A DNA stretch of 64,000 bases from Synergistetes bacterium HGW-Synergistetes-1 (GCA_002839185.1 PGXO01000005.1:1-64000), one strand, 5' to 3'; positions 28,158 to 37,194 are shown, numbered from the stretch's first letter. Translations and numbers: made by a program. The notes: a model not told the origin generated them from the sequence alone.

Positions 28158-28808
28158 CTAGTACCCAAGTTCTTCGCCGACTATTATGACATGGCATTCA
28201 CGCCCAAATGGGGGGCGCTCCATCATGGTCACTATCCTGCAAACCCTCTCATGGCTGTTGCAGTTTACGCAATGGCCTACAGCAGCACATGGTACCTTGT
28301 AGTTAAGACGTATAACATTAGGGGGAGTAGCTGTATTACGGGCCCGTTTAAGCGCCGTTTCAAGATCGGGCGTTATTTTGTTGATGCCTACGATGTAGAG
28401 CAGCTTGCCGGGTGCCCAGGCCATTGCGCCCACCCTGTTCCCTGTGCCGTCAATATTTACAAAAACCCCCTCATCGGCTGTAAGCGCGTTGGTGCTGGTC
28501 ACCAGCCATTCTGAGGTCATTTCTTCCAGCAGCCTTGTCTTTCTGTCCTCTGCTTTCAGTTCCGGATCCCAGTGGACAGAGACCTTCGAGCCTCTTTTTT
28601 TAAGCTCGTCGATCAGACCTATCTGCCTGACAGTAACTGTACCAGGGACTCCAACGGAAGCTCCGTCAGGTATAAGTTCAAGCGCTGCCTTAAGTGCTGC
28701 TTCTTTATTTTTCACAAACCAGGCGGAGTACCCCAGACTGTTCAGTTTTTTGCAGACAGTTTCTCCCAGTTTTTCATATCCGTTGATTTTAGCTTCGTTC
28801 ATATCCAT
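28158..28808 (-). CDS. LUD-domain (LutC/YkgG-like) protein
   Basis: A 216-residue protein of the LUD family. It has the GVPGTVTVRQIGL phosphate-loop-like region, TSTNALTADEGVFVNIDGTGNRVG, and the C-terminal CVNCNSHERVCR cysteine motif. LUD proteins are linked to lactate utilisation and other oxidations, but this single-domain type has no assigned activity. It is the first gene of the LUD-AOR-MoaD-like operon, so a role in the same oxidation is plausible (inference). The ATG at 28808 follows AAGGAG by eight bases. Confidence 0.8.
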   Translation of the reverse strand: MDMNEAKINGYEKLGETVCKKLNSLGYSAWFVKNKEAALKAALELIPDGASVGVPGTVTVRQIGLIDELKKRGSKVSVHWDPELKAEDRKTRLLEEMTSEWLVTSTNALTADEGVFVNIDGTGNRVGAMAWAPGKLLYIVGINKITPDLETALKRARNTATPPNVIRLNYKVPCAAVGHCVNCNSHERVCRIVTMMERPPFGRECHVIIVGEELGY

Positions 28809-28921
28809 AGCTTTCACTCCTTCATGACATCGTTATACAAATTAATATGCTACAATCATACAGTTTTTGCTTTTAACGGTCTATACTTATCCTAGCGATC
28901 ACTGGCAGGGGAGGACTGATC

Positions 28922-29194
28922 TTGAAAAACTCAACGATCATGAGAACAGCAAAAAAAGAAACATTTATAATCATTGGCCTTTATATTCTCTTTTTTGCAT
29001 GGTGGTATGTTACAGCATACGGTTTCGGGGACGATCCTTCCGAGTACAGCTACATATTTGGCTTCCCGGAATGGTTCTTTTACAGCTGCATAGTTGGCTA
29101 CGTCGGCATTTCTGTCCTCCTGTGGATATGTGTCAGGTTCTTTTTCGCTGACATAGATCTTGAAGAAAAGAAAGAGGGCAGAGAAAATGATTGA
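28922..29194 (+). CDS. yhdT: YhdT-family (DUF997) small membrane protein
   Basis: A 90-residue protein with two hydrophobic helices (IIGLYILFFAWWYVTAYGFG, then FFYSCIVGYVGISVLLWICVRFFF) and an acidic tail. It matches the YhdT type that sits just before panF in many genomes. The TTG start at 28922 has GGGGAGG seven bases upstream; an ATG 18 bases later has none. Its end overlaps the panF start by eight bases, indicating coupled expression as an accessory subunit (inference). Confidence 0.78.
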   Translation: MKNSTIMRTAKKETFIIIGLYILFFAWWYVTAYGFGDDPSEYSYIFGFPEWFFYSCIVGYVGISVLLWICVRFFFADIDLEEKKEGREND

Positions 29195-30665
29195 ACGTAC
29201 CGGCATGATACTGCCCCTAGTCCTTTATCTGGCATTGATAATGGGCATCGCATTATGGGGGAATACTTTCTCAAGAAAAAAATCCGATACCGCAGGATTT
29301 ATGGAGGAATATTTTATAGGCAGCCGTTCAATGGGGGGATTTGTCCTGGCAATGGCTGTGATAACGACTTACATCAGCGCAAGCAGTTTTGTAGGAGGAC
29401 CCGGGGTCGCATACAAAGTGGGACTCGGATGGATACTCCTTTCAATGATACAGGTGCCAACAGCTTTTCTTACTCTGGGAGTACTGGGCAAAAGGTTCGC
29501 TCTGATCGCCAGAAGGACAAAAGCTGTAACTATAACCGACTTTCTCAGGGCTCGATACAACAGTGATTATGTTGTGATCGCGGCATCTGTCGCACTGCTT
29601 GTCTTCTTTATGGCGTCCATGCTCGCACAGTTCATAGGTGGTGCAAGGCTCTTTGAGTCGATAACAGGATACTCCTACCGGACAGGCCTTATCATATTTG
29701 GGATAACCGTCATAATCTATACCACTGTCGGAGGCTTCAGGGCTGTCGTCCTGACTGATATGATCCAGGGCATTATGATGCTCTTTGCATCGGTAGCCCT
29801 GCTCTTCGCTGTGACCTCAGCAGGAGGAGGAGTGGCCAATATAATGGACACGCTGAGATCTATCGATCCGGACCTTCTTACACCGGGAGGAGCCGGAAAT
29901 TCCATCCCAAAACCCTTTATCCTTTCATTCTGGGTACTGGTTGGATTCGGGATACTCGGCCTGCCTCAGACAACACAGAAATGCCTGGGGTTCAAAGATT
30001 CAAAGTCGCTGCACAACGCCATGGTGATAGGCACCTTCGTTGTCGGTTTCGTCATGCTCGCTATGCATCTCATCGGTGCCATGGGAAGGGCTGTCATTCC
30101 AGGGATAGAAATCGGTGATCTGGCTGTTCCGACACTCACCGTTAAGCTGATGTCACCATTCTGGGCGGGAATATTCATTGCAGGACCGCTTGCTGCGATA
30201 ATGTCCACTGTCGACTCAATGCTTATCATGTGCTCTGCAGCGATAGTAAAAGATCTGTACTTCCACTATATCGCGCATAATGACCCTGAACTTCTGCCCC
30301 CGTCTAAGGTACGGTCCATGAGCTTCACAGTTACCTGTGTGGTAGGTGTCATAGTCTTCTTCGCAGCGATGAAGCCTCCCTCCCTGCTTGTATGGATAAA
30401 CCTATTCGCTTTCGGCGGTCTGGAGGCAGTATTCTTCTGCCCTACGATCTTCGGCCTCTACTGGAAGAGAGCAAACTCTACCGGTGCAACACTCTCAATG
30501 ATCACAGGCTGCGCAGCCTTTTTCTGGTTCAATATAACTAAGACAAGCATAGCGGGAACAACGGCCATAGTCCCGACACTGCTGATTTCTGTAATAGTAT
30601 TTATCGCAGGGAGTTTTCTTGGAAAAGAGGAAAAGCCAGAAGTCCTTGAAATTTTTGACCTTTAG
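29187..30665 (+). CDS. panF: Sodium/pantothenate symporter
   Basis: PanF imports pantothenate with sodium for coenzyme A synthesis. The 492 residues have about 13 membrane helices and SSS features such as FMEEYFIGSRSMGG, TYISASSFVGGPGVAYK and FRAVVLTDMIQGIMM. The ATG at 29187 lies within the end of yhdT, preceded by AGAGGG. The match to PanF rather than other SSS members rests on the YhdT partner and overall sequence. A strong bidirectional terminator follows. Confidence 0.88.
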   Translation: MIERTGMILPLVLYLALIMGIALWGNTFSRKKSDTAGFMEEYFIGSRSMGGFVLAMAVITTYISASSFVGGPGVAYKVGLGWILLSMIQVPTAFLTLGVLGKRFALIARRTKAVTITDFLRARYNSDYVVIAASVALLVFFMASMLAQFIGGARLFESITGYSYRTGLIIFGITVIIYTTVGGFRAVVLTDMIQGIMMLFASVALLFAVTSAGGGVANIMDTLRSIDPDLLTPGGAGNSIPKPFILSFWVLVGFGILGLPQTTQKCLGFKDSKSLHNAMVIGTFVVGFVMLAMHLIGAMGRAVIPGIEIGDLAVPTLTVKLMSPFWAGIFIAGPLAAIMSTVDSMLIMCSAAIVKDLYFHYIAHNDPELLPPSKVRSMSFTVTCVVGVIVFFAAMKPPSLLVWINLFAFGGLEAVFFCPTIFGLYWKRANSTGATLSMITGCAAFFWFNITKTSIAGTTAIVPTLLISVIVFIAGSFLGKEEKPEVLEIFDL

Positions 30666-30692
30666 GCTTCCTGTTTATACAAAGTAAAGGGT

Positions 30693-30733
30693 AAAAACGA
30701 AGAGAGGGCATGATCGGCCCTCTCTTCGTTTGT
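30693..30733. terminator. Bidirectional terminator of panF and phoR
   Basis: AACGAAGAGAGGGC pairs with GCCCTCTCTTCGTT around a short loop. A-run and T-run lie on either side, so both converging units end here. Confidence 0.92.
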
Positions 30734-32514
30734 TATATTTCTTCGTTGCTTATTGGTTCTGCCTTTGGCAGTGTCATTATGAAAGATGCCCCTCCAAGAG
30801 AGGATCTGCCCAACTCAAGTGAGCCTCCCTCGCGTTCCGAGATCTTTCTGGAGATAGAGAGCCCAAGACCGTATCCTCCTGCAGAGCTTCGGCTTCTGGC
30901 ACGGTGTGAGTCTCCCCTTCTGAATTTTTCAAAGATTATATCCCGATCTTCTTCAGTTACTCCCGGGCCGTTGTCATCCACATATATATGAATGTTATGA
31001 TCATCTTCTTGAACTGTAACTTCTATTCTTCCCTCCGTCTCCCGGGAAGATGAGACATACTTTACACCGTTTTCGACCAGATTGAAAAGAGCCCTTCGAA
31101 GGTCTCCGTATACTGTTCTGACCGTAATGTCTTCCTCCGGCAGGATGGCCTTTATCTCTATCTTCCTGCTTGCGGGAAGCTCTTTTACGTCAGATATTAT
31201 GTCGCGGACTATCTCTTTGAGATCTACTTCTTCTCTTCTGTTCCCCTGAGGATCAACGTCAAGCTTCACCAACAGGAGAAGATCCTCAACAAGGCCGCTT
31301 ATCCGTTCCTGTTGGCGTATCATACTGTCAACGGCCTTAATATCCTCAATATCTGTCAGAGAGTCGCCTGATTTCAGAAGTTCAAGCCCCGTTCTAATTA
31401 CTGTCAACGGAGTCTGGAACTCATGACCCGCATCTATAAAGAATTCCCGCCTGGCCTCATCCAGCTTGATCTTATCCGTCAGATCCTCAAGAACGATCAT
31501 CCTGCCGCGTGTAAGTGTAAGCGTCGACATTTCGATCTTTGAGCCTCCGCTGCGGGATAGGCTTATCATCCTTCTTCCGTCTCCTTCATCAAGCATGCTG
31601 CACATCTCATCGGAAGGAAGGATCACTTCTATGGAGAGACCTCTCGCAGGCTCGTTGCCAGCCCTTCCGCATATCTTTGAAGCAGCACTGTTCATGTAAC
31701 GGATTTTTCTAGCCTCATCGATGAGTATCACGCCGACAGGGAGCGCACCAACGAGCAGAGAGAGTTCCTCTTTTCTTTCCTGCGCCTCCCTGACGCTGAG
31801 CTTAAGGGAGTCTGACATCGAATTCAACGCGTTCGAGAGGTTTTGTATCTGAGGATCGTTTGTTATAGGGAACCTTGCTGTTCCTCCGGCCGCTATCGTC
31901 TGTGCAGATTCGCTCAGCAGATCAAGCGGCTTTGTTACGAAATGGAGCATCAGATATGAACCTAACAATACGAAGAAAAGCATGATCTCCAGTGAATAGA
32001 GGAATGGTTTTGCCATGGATAGAGCAAGGCTGTTCAGCTCTTCAAGCGGGTAGGACAGCCTTATGACCATTCCCTGCCCCGGAATCCCGGGGATGATCAC
32101 CCTTTTAGCCATGTAATTCTGCCACTCAGATTGTGTCTTACTGTATCTTAGTTCTGACCCGCTCCCATCCTCGAAAGCTTTTATGATCTCAGGCCTCTTG
32201 TAATGGTTGTCCATTTCATTCGGATCGCTTTTGCTGTCGATGACTACCTCACCCATGGTATTTATTACGGTAAGCCTGCCCCTGGGGTATATTTTTTCCC
32301 AGAGAGACTGGATATCTCTGATCCCCTTCAAGCCGTCCTGCTCTCCTGCCGCAGCAAAAGCGTCAAGATATCGGGAAAGGGTCTCCCTGTTTTCTTCTAC
32401 AACTTCTCTGCGCTCGTTTTTGTAAATAAATGCCCAGACACCGATGCCGATAAGCACGACACACAAGGTAAGCAGCAGAGCTGTTTTTTTTCTGAGAGTC
32501 ATTTTTTTAAACAT
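30733..32514 (-). CDS. phoR: Phosphate-regulon sensor histidine kinase, PhoR-like
   Basis: A 593-residue membrane kinase. Helix 1 is at residues about 10-30, followed by an extracytoplasmic sensor domain and helix 2 near 170. HAMP, PAS (VLVGALPVGVILIDEARKIRYMN region), HisKA (DAGHEFQTPLTVI, phosphorylated His) and HATPase with NLVENGVKYV and DDNGPGV follow. It differs from small PhoR proteins by its large sensor domain. The ATG at 32514 overlaps phoB by eight bases and follows GGAGGAGG. Confidence 0.9.
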   Translation of the reverse strand: MFKKMTLRKKTALLLTLCVVLIGIGVWAFIYKNERREVVEENRETLSRYLDAFAAAGEQDGLKGIRDIQSLWEKIYPRGRLTVINTMGEVVIDSKSDPNEMDNHYKRPEIIKAFEDGSGSELRYSKTQSEWQNYMAKRVIIPGIPGQGMVIRLSYPLEELNSLALSMAKPFLYSLEIMLFFVLLGSYLMLHFVTKPLDLLSESAQTIAAGGTARFPITNDPQIQNLSNALNSMSDSLKLSVREAQERKEELSLLVGALPVGVILIDEARKIRYMNSAASKICGRAGNEPARGLSIEVILPSDEMCSMLDEGDGRRMISLSRSGGSKIEMSTLTLTRGRMIVLEDLTDKIKLDEARREFFIDAGHEFQTPLTVIRTGLELLKSGDSLTDIEDIKAVDSMIRQQERISGLVEDLLLLVKLDVDPQGNRREEVDLKEIVRDIISDVKELPASRKIEIKAILPEEDITVRTVYGDLRRALFNLVENGVKYVSSSRETEGRIEVTVQEDDHNIHIYVDDNGPGVTEEDRDIIFEKFRRGDSHRARSRSSAGGYGLGLSISRKISEREGGSLELGRSSLGGASFIMTLPKAEPISNEEI

Positions 32515-33211
32515 CAAACTGTTCCTCCTCCCAGGAAAGCCTGTATCCACGTCCCCTGGATGTCTGGATCAGAAGGTGGGGGCTTTTGCCGTCATCTAGT
32601 TTTTTTCTGAGTCTCGAGATATGGACATCGATCGTCCTTGTATCCTCGCCGCTGATCCCCCAGATCTTCTTTAATATTTCCTCTCTGGAAAGAGTCCGTC
32701 CGATCCTTCCGGCCATGAGCTCAAGTATCTCAAATTCCATTGGGCTGATGTCAATGGGCACGCCGCGAAGAAATGCCTCTCTTTCTTCCCTGTCTATCTT
32801 CAGGTCTCCGTCCTCTATCGTCCTTCCGGTTTCTTCGCCTTTTTTTCTTCTAAGAAGTGCTCTGACACGTGCAAGAAGTTCGTCAAGGCTAAAAGGTTTT
32901 CTCATGTAGTCGTCAGCGCCAAGGTCAAGTCCCTGCACAGCGTCTTCAGCTGAACTTCTTGCTGTCAGCATGATGATCGGAATGTCTTTAGTTGCAGGAT
33001 CGGATTTTGCCCTTCTGCAGACCTCCCATCCGTCCATAAGCGGCATCATGAGATCAAGTATAACGAGATCTGGAAGCTCTTCTCCGACAAGAAAGAGCGC
33101 GTTGTCACCGTCGTGGGCTGTTATCACCCTGTAGCCATGCTTTTTCAGCGCCCTGCCGATGAATTCAACAAGACTCTCTTCGTCGTCCGCAATGAGAATT
33201 TTTTCAGCCAT
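32507..33211 (-). CDS. phoB: Phosphate-regulon response regulator, PhoB-like
   Basis: A 234-residue OmpR/PhoB regulator. The receiver domain has the acidic pocket (ADDEES), the phosphorylated Asp in LVILDLMMPLMDG, T in MLTARS and K in RKPFSLDEL. The winged-helix domain ends with TIDVHISRLRKKL and SRGRGYRL. It should bind Pho-box direct repeats such as those seen before pstS. The ATG follows GGAGG. It lies between phoU and phoR in the operon. Confidence 0.92.
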   Translation of the reverse strand: MAEKILIADDEESLVEFIGRALKKHGYRVITAHDGDNALFLVGEELPDLVILDLMMPLMDGWEVCRRAKSDPATKDIPIIMLTARSSAEDAVQGLDLGADDYMRKPFSLDELLARVRALLRRKKGEETGRTIEDGDLKIDREEREAFLRGVPIDISPMEFEILELMAGRIGRTLSREEILKKIWGISGEDTRTIDVHISRLRKKLDDGKSPHLLIQTSRGRGYRLSWEEEQFDV

Positions 33212-33222
33212 GAGGCTTCCTC

Positions 33223-33912
33223 CTATGAGTCCTTTTTTCTCCTATACTGGGACGCCTTTACCGTCTTGCCTGTGTACATATAGGCTATCCTCTCCGCCAC
33301 GTTTGTCACGTGATCTCCCGCCCTTTCAAGTGTGCGGGATACATTCATCAGCTGCAGTGACTGCTCTATTCTCTCGGGCTTTTCCATCACCATGAGAAAA
33401 AGCTCCCTCATTATCTGTTTTTCAAGATCGTCAACCTGATCATCCATAGGAAAAACTTCCATTGCTTTTTCCGGAGATCTCGTATCCATTGCCGTCATTG
33501 CCATATCGAGCATCCTCTTTATGCATTCAACCATGCGCGGAATGTCAATAAGGGGTTTTATTGGTGTTTTTGAAACCAGTTCTATCGCTGTCTTAGCTAT
33601 GTTTCCTCCATAATCGCCTATCCTCTCAAGGTCTACGGCTATATGCATTATAGAGGTCACAGTCCTTAAGTCTTCTGCAAGAGGCTGGTAACGGGCTGCG
33701 AATTCCATGCATGCCTCGTCTATTTTATCTTCAAGATCATCTATCATATCATCCTTTTCAAGGACTTCGCGCGCCGCAGCCTCGTCTCTGTTTTTCAGTG
33801 CCCAGACTGCGTTTTCAAGGGCTTCGCCGGACATCCTCGCCATCCTGAAGACCATTCTTTTCAGCTCGGAAAGATCTTCATCAAGTCTTTTTCTCGTATT
33901 TATTACGTCCAT
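33223..33912 (-). CDS. phoU: Phosphate-specific transport system regulator PhoU
   Basis: A 229-residue, all-helical PhoU with its two three-helix repeats: DLERIGDYGGNIAKTAIEL near residue 85 and TLERAGDHVTNVAERIAY near 190. PhoU links PstSCAB activity to PhoR signalling. The ATG at 33912 is preceded by AAGGGGG at seven bases; another ATG just ahead, at 33915, is only four bases from that site. It follows a 431-base gap that carries an inverted-repeat element. Confidence 0.93.
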   Translation of the reverse strand: MDVINTRKRLDEDLSELKRMVFRMARMSGEALENAVWALKNRDEAAAREVLEKDDMIDDLEDKIDEACMEFAARYQPLAEDLRTVTSIMHIAVDLERIGDYGGNIAKTAIELVSKTPIKPLIDIPRMVECIKRMLDMAMTAMDTRSPEKAMEVFPMDDQVDDLEKQIMRELFLMVMEKPERIEQSLQLMNVSRTLERAGDHVTNVAERIAYMYTGKTVKASQYRRKKDS

Positions 33913-33956
33913 CATGATACCCCCTTTAATTGTGAAGCTGCGAACTATTAAATGCG

Positions 33957-33996
33957 GCTGAGCAATTGCTGAGCGGTGGCTGAGCAGTCGCTGAGC
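33957..33996. repeat. Four tandem GCTGAGC units with 11-base period
   Basis: GCTGAGC occurs at 33957, 33968, 33979 and 33990, each separated by four variable bases (AATT, GGTG, AGTC). The 7+4 layout equals that of PhoB-type direct-repeat sites, though the heptamer itself is G/C-rich. It lies 45-85 bases upstream of the phoU start. Confidence 0.8.
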
Positions 33997-34010
33997 GATC
34001 GTAAGATCAG

Positions 34011-34325
34011 GCGGAGACTGCATCCGCCGGGAGTCAATTGGGAATCGGTTGCGAATCAATTGTCACAACCTAAGCACCAAGTCCCTTATAGTCGCCCCAG
34101 GATGCCTCTGGTGTAATTACCAGCCGATTCGCGCAAATCGTAACTCGTTGGCTTTCTGACCGTGAGTCGGGGCCTGGATTCCCGCTCGAAGGCATACGGG
34201 AATGACGGTCCTTTGAATTCTTAGTTTATAGTATTAAGGTTTTCGCAACTGCTTGTCTATCGCTTGCCAGCCCCTACAACTGATTTGCCATCGATTTGCA
34301 ATTGATTCCCAACCGGCTCCCGCGG
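34011..34325. repeat. MITE-like inverted-repeat element, copy 1
   Basis: A non-coding element in the pstB-phoU gap. Its left end (CCGCCGGGAGTCAATTGGGA at 34024) matches the reverse complement of its right end (CCGCGGGAGCCGGTTGGGAA ending at 34325). The core (34070-34175) is closely similar to that of copy 2 at 36960-37194. A segment of about 98 bases (34176-34273) is absent from copy 2 and includes a separate palindrome. Confidence 0.78.
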
Positions 34326-34347
34326 TATGTTTTTGCCGCAGTTTCTC

Positions 34348-35118
34348 TTATCCGAACCTGCCTGAGATGTAATCTTCGGTCTTTTTATCGGACGGTGAAG
34401 TAAATATCTTCGGTGTCCGGTCATACTCGATTAGGTCGCCGAGCAGGAAAAAGGCTGTAAAGTCTGATACACGGGCTGCCTGCTGCATGTTGTGAGTTAC
34501 TATGGCAACTGTGTAATCGCCTTTGAGTTCCCTGATTAGCTCCTCCACCCTGGCTGTGGACATAGGGTCAAGTGCACTCGTAGGTTCATCCATGAGGAGC
34601 ACTTCCGGCTGGGTAGCTATGGCCCTTGCTATGCAGAGCCTCTGTTGCTGTCCTCCCGAAAGCCCGGTGCCCGGTGATGAAAGTTTATCTTTTACCTCAT
34701 CCCAGAGTGCAGCCCCCCGAAGACTTTTTTCAACCGTTTCGTCAAGTGCGCTTTTATCTTTTAAGCCGTTCAGTCTCGGACCATACGCCACATTTTCATA
34801 TATCGACATCGGGAAAGGGTTGGGCTTTTGGAAGACCATTCCTACCCGACGCCTAAGTGCTATGACATCAGTCTCAGGAGAGAGTATGTTCTCCCCTTCC
34901 ATTTCTATCGTACCCGTGATCCTGGCTGACGGGATGAAATCATTCATCCTGTTCAGGCATCTGAGGTAACTGCTCTTTCCGCAGCCTGAGGGACCTATGA
35001 AGGCTGTTACCTTTTTGCGTCCGATATCAAATGTGATGTTTTTCAGCACCTGGTTGTCTCCGTAAAAGAGATCCAGAGCAACCGTCTTTATCTGCACATC
35101 GAAAAGATCACTGCTCAT
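34348..35118 (-). CDS. pstB: Phosphate ABC transporter ATP-binding protein
   Basis: A 256-residue ABC ATPase of the Pst system. It has Walker [10 protein letters not shown] near residue 41, the Q-loop [16 protein letters not shown], signature LSGGQQQR and Walker [14 protein letters not shown]. The ATG at 35118 has GGGAGG upstream and lies one base after the pstA stop; the longer frame inside pstA is rejected. In this operon it energises PstCA-mediated phosphate import. Confidence 0.96.
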   Translation of the reverse strand: MSSDLFDVQIKTVALDLFYGDNQVLKNITFDIGRKKVTAFIGPSGCGKSSYLRCLNRMNDFIPSARITGTIEMEGENILSPETDVIALRRRVGMVFQKPNPFPMSIYENVAYGPRLNGLKDKSALDETVEKSLRGAALWDEVKDKLSSPGTGLSGGQQQRLCIARAIATQPEVLLMDEPTSALDPMSTARVEELIRELKGDYTVAIVTHNMQQAARVSDFTAFFLLGDLIEYDRTPKIFTSPSDKKTEDYISGRFG

Positions 35119-35119
35119 A

Positions 35120-35986
35120 TTATTGCCTCCCGCTTCTCGCCGCAAGTCTTGATCTTGCAACGACTCCAATTGCGCTCGTTCCGAGTACGAGACCTATAAG
35201 CACAAGTATTGCTCCGTACTGTATCGGCCTTGTAGCCTCAAGGTCAGTAGATGCCGTAGCCAGGACATATATGTGATAAGGAAGGGCCATTACCTGGTCA
35301 AAGACGCTCTTTGCCACTTCCGGAGCGAAAAAGGCTGCTCCCGTGAACATGATAGGGGCTGTTTCCCCAGCTACCCGTCCTATTGAGAGTATCGTTCCTG
35401 TAATTATAGTAGAGGCAGCTGACGGCAGGACCACTTTCAGTATCGTCTGGCATTTGGTCGCACCTAGTGCGTATGACGCGTCCCTGTAGTCCTGAGGAAC
35501 AGCTAGGAACGCCTGTTCGGATACTGTAACAATGAGAGGCAGGGAAAGACATCCAAGAGTCAGTCCCGCTGAAAGCAGACTTGATCCAAAATTTAAAAAT
35601 ATAACAAAGAGCGAGAGACCGAAAAGACCGTAAATAACAGAAGGAACCCCTGCAAGGCATCTTATCGATACTCTGAGCACCCTCGTAAGCCAATCATCCT
35701 TGGAATATTCCGCAAAATACAGACCTGTCATTATACCTATCGGCAGTGCGGCTGCCATTGAAACAAATACCAGTTGTATCGTTCCTACTAAAGGAGTCAT
35801 TATGCCGCCTGCGGTCATGCCGTCCCGCGGCGCTTCTATCAAAAAATCTAATGAGAGCGTCTGCCAGCCCTCTTTGAATAGAAAGACCGCTACACCTGCA
35901 AGGACAGCGACAAGCATAAAGGCCGCCAGACAGAAAAGAGAAGTCATCGCGAGGTCTTTGATCTTGCGCGATCGGTTTCTGTTCAT
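35120..35986 (-). CDS. pstA: Phosphate ABC transporter permease PstA
   Basis: A 288-residue permease with six hydrophobic helices. The cytoplasmic EAA-loop region carries [24 protein letters not shown]. An N-terminal basic stretch ([10 protein letters not shown]) precedes the first helix. It follows pstC by three bases. PstA forms the phosphate channel with PstC in the inner membrane. Confidence 0.94.
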   Translation of the reverse strand: MNRNRSRKIKDLAMTSLFCLAAFMLVAVLAGVAVFLFKEGWQTLSLDFLIEAPRDGMTAGGIMTPLVGTIQLVFVSMAAALPIGIMTGLYFAEYSKDDWLTRVLRVSIRCLAGVPSVIYGLFGLSLFVIFLNFGSSLLSAGLTLGCLSLPLIVTVSEQAFLAVPQDYRDASYALGATKCQTILKVVLPSAASTIITGTILSIGRVAGETAPIMFTGAAFFAPEVAKSVFDQVMALPYHIYVLATASTDLEATRPIQYGAILVLIGLVLGTSAIGVVARSRLAARSGRQ

Positions 35987-35989
35987 CCC

Positions 35990-36886
35990 CTATCTCTTCC
36001 TCCTCTCTACATAAAAAGAGGCCAGATTTATTGCGAGCGTTACTGCAAGGAGTATAAGTCCCGCAAAAAAGAGAGCATGGTAATGTGTGCTCCCTACCGG
36101 GGTCTCTCCCATTTCGGCCGCTATTGTTGCAGTTAGGGGCCGCACAGGATCAGTGAGCATGGTCGGAATGATCGCTGCCCCTCCCGCCGCCATCAGGACG
36201 ACCATAGTCTCACCAAGGGCTCTCATTACCCCAAGCAGGGCCGCTGCTGTGATACCGGAGAGGGCATATGGCACAACGACCCTTCGGGTCGTCTCCCAGC
36301 GTGTTGCCCCCAAAGCATAGGAAGCATCACGAAGTTCCTGCGGAACGGCAGACAGAGCTTCTTCTGAAAGTGAAGCTACGACCGGTATGACCAGAAAACC
36401 CAGAAGGATCGAGGCATTTAGCAGATTTAGCCCTGTAGCTATGTTGAGGCTATGCTGCAGCCAGGGCGCGAGGACCATCATTCCAATGAAGCCCAGGACT
36501 ATGGAGGGCAAAAATCCCATCAGTTCCATCATGACCTTAAAAAAGCTCCTGAGCCTTCTCGGTGCTATCTCTGCCGTAAATATGGCAAGGGCCACAGCTA
36601 TCGGAAGCGCAATCACGCTTGACAAGAGCGTCGCAGACAAAGTCCCGGCTATAAGGGGAAGCATCCCAAGTGCGGGCGGTTCTTCGACCGGATACCAGTC
36701 CCTGCTCAGGAATATCTCTGAAAGGGTTGATTCCCTCAGTACAGGCATCCCGTTTGTTATAAGAAATCCCAGGATAAAGAGCATGATCAGAATGCCGATC
36801 ATGGAAACAGAGCGGACAAGATTTGAAATGATCCTGTCCCCCCTGCCTCCAAAACCGCTGACAATTTTTTTCTGCCGTTCTTTCAT
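35990..36886 (-). CDS. pstC: Phosphate ABC transporter permease PstC
   Basis: A 298-residue permease with about six helices. Its EAA loop reads [29 protein letters not shown], homologous to that of PstA. I chose the ATG at 36886 after AGAGAGG; an in-frame start at 36925 would add 13 polar residues. It is separated from pstS by a 357-base gap holding the second inverted-repeat element. Confidence 0.93.
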   Translation of the reverse strand: MKERQKKIVSGFGGRGDRIISNLVRSVSMIGILIMLFILGFLITNGMPVLRESTLSEIFLSRDWYPVEEPPALGMLPLIAGTLSATLLSSVIALPIAVALAIFTAEIAPRRLRSFFKVMMELMGFLPSIVLGFIGMMVLAPWLQHSLNIATGLNLLNASILLGFLVIPVVASLSEEALSAVPQELRDASYALGATRWETTRRVVVPYALSGITAAALLGVMRALGETMVVLMAAGGAAIIPTMLTDPVRPLTATIAAEMGETPVGSTHYHALFFAGLILLAVTLAINLASFYVERRKR

Positions 36887-36959
36887 GTTTTTTTTCCTCT
36901 CTGATTGTTCATTCTTAAGCTGCAATTGCGTTTATTTTGTGTTGGTTGCTTAAAAGTAA

Positions 36960-37194
36960 GCGGAAGACTTTATCCACCGGTAGTCAATTGGTAATCGGTT
37001 GCAAATCTATTGCGAATCAATTGTCATAAACTAAACACCAAGCCCCTACTTGTCTCCCCGGTATGCACTTGGTGTAACTACCAGCCGATTCGCGCAACTC
37101 GTAACTCGTTGGCTCTCTGGCCGTGAGCCGGGGTCTGGTCCTGACAATTGATTCCCAATCGATTTCCAATTGATTCCCAATCGACTCACGGCGG
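36960..37194. repeat. MITE-like inverted-repeat element, copy 2
   Basis: About 235 bases inside the pst operon. The left arm (36974-37027) and the reverse complement of the right arm (37141-37194) agree at about 44 of 54 positions by eye. The core 37028-37140 matches copy 1 closely, including CAGCCGATTCGCGCAA and GTAACTCGTTGGCT. An ACACCAAG/CTTGGTGT hairpin is perfect here. No reading frame of note is present. Confidence 0.85.

Larger units (their letters stand above)
33913..34347. other. 435-base gap between phoU and pstB
   Basis: Holds no gene. It contains four GCTGAGC units at exactly 11-base spacing (33957-33996), a long inverted-repeat element (34011-34325) and a nested ATTCCCG/CGGGAAT palindrome (34178-34203). 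A short GCGG/CCGC hairpin lies just past pstB. Confidence 0.7.

Noticed and set aside
33957-33996. CRISPR-like array
   Set aside because: The units are seven bases with four-base spacers, far too short for CRISPR, and no cas genes are present.
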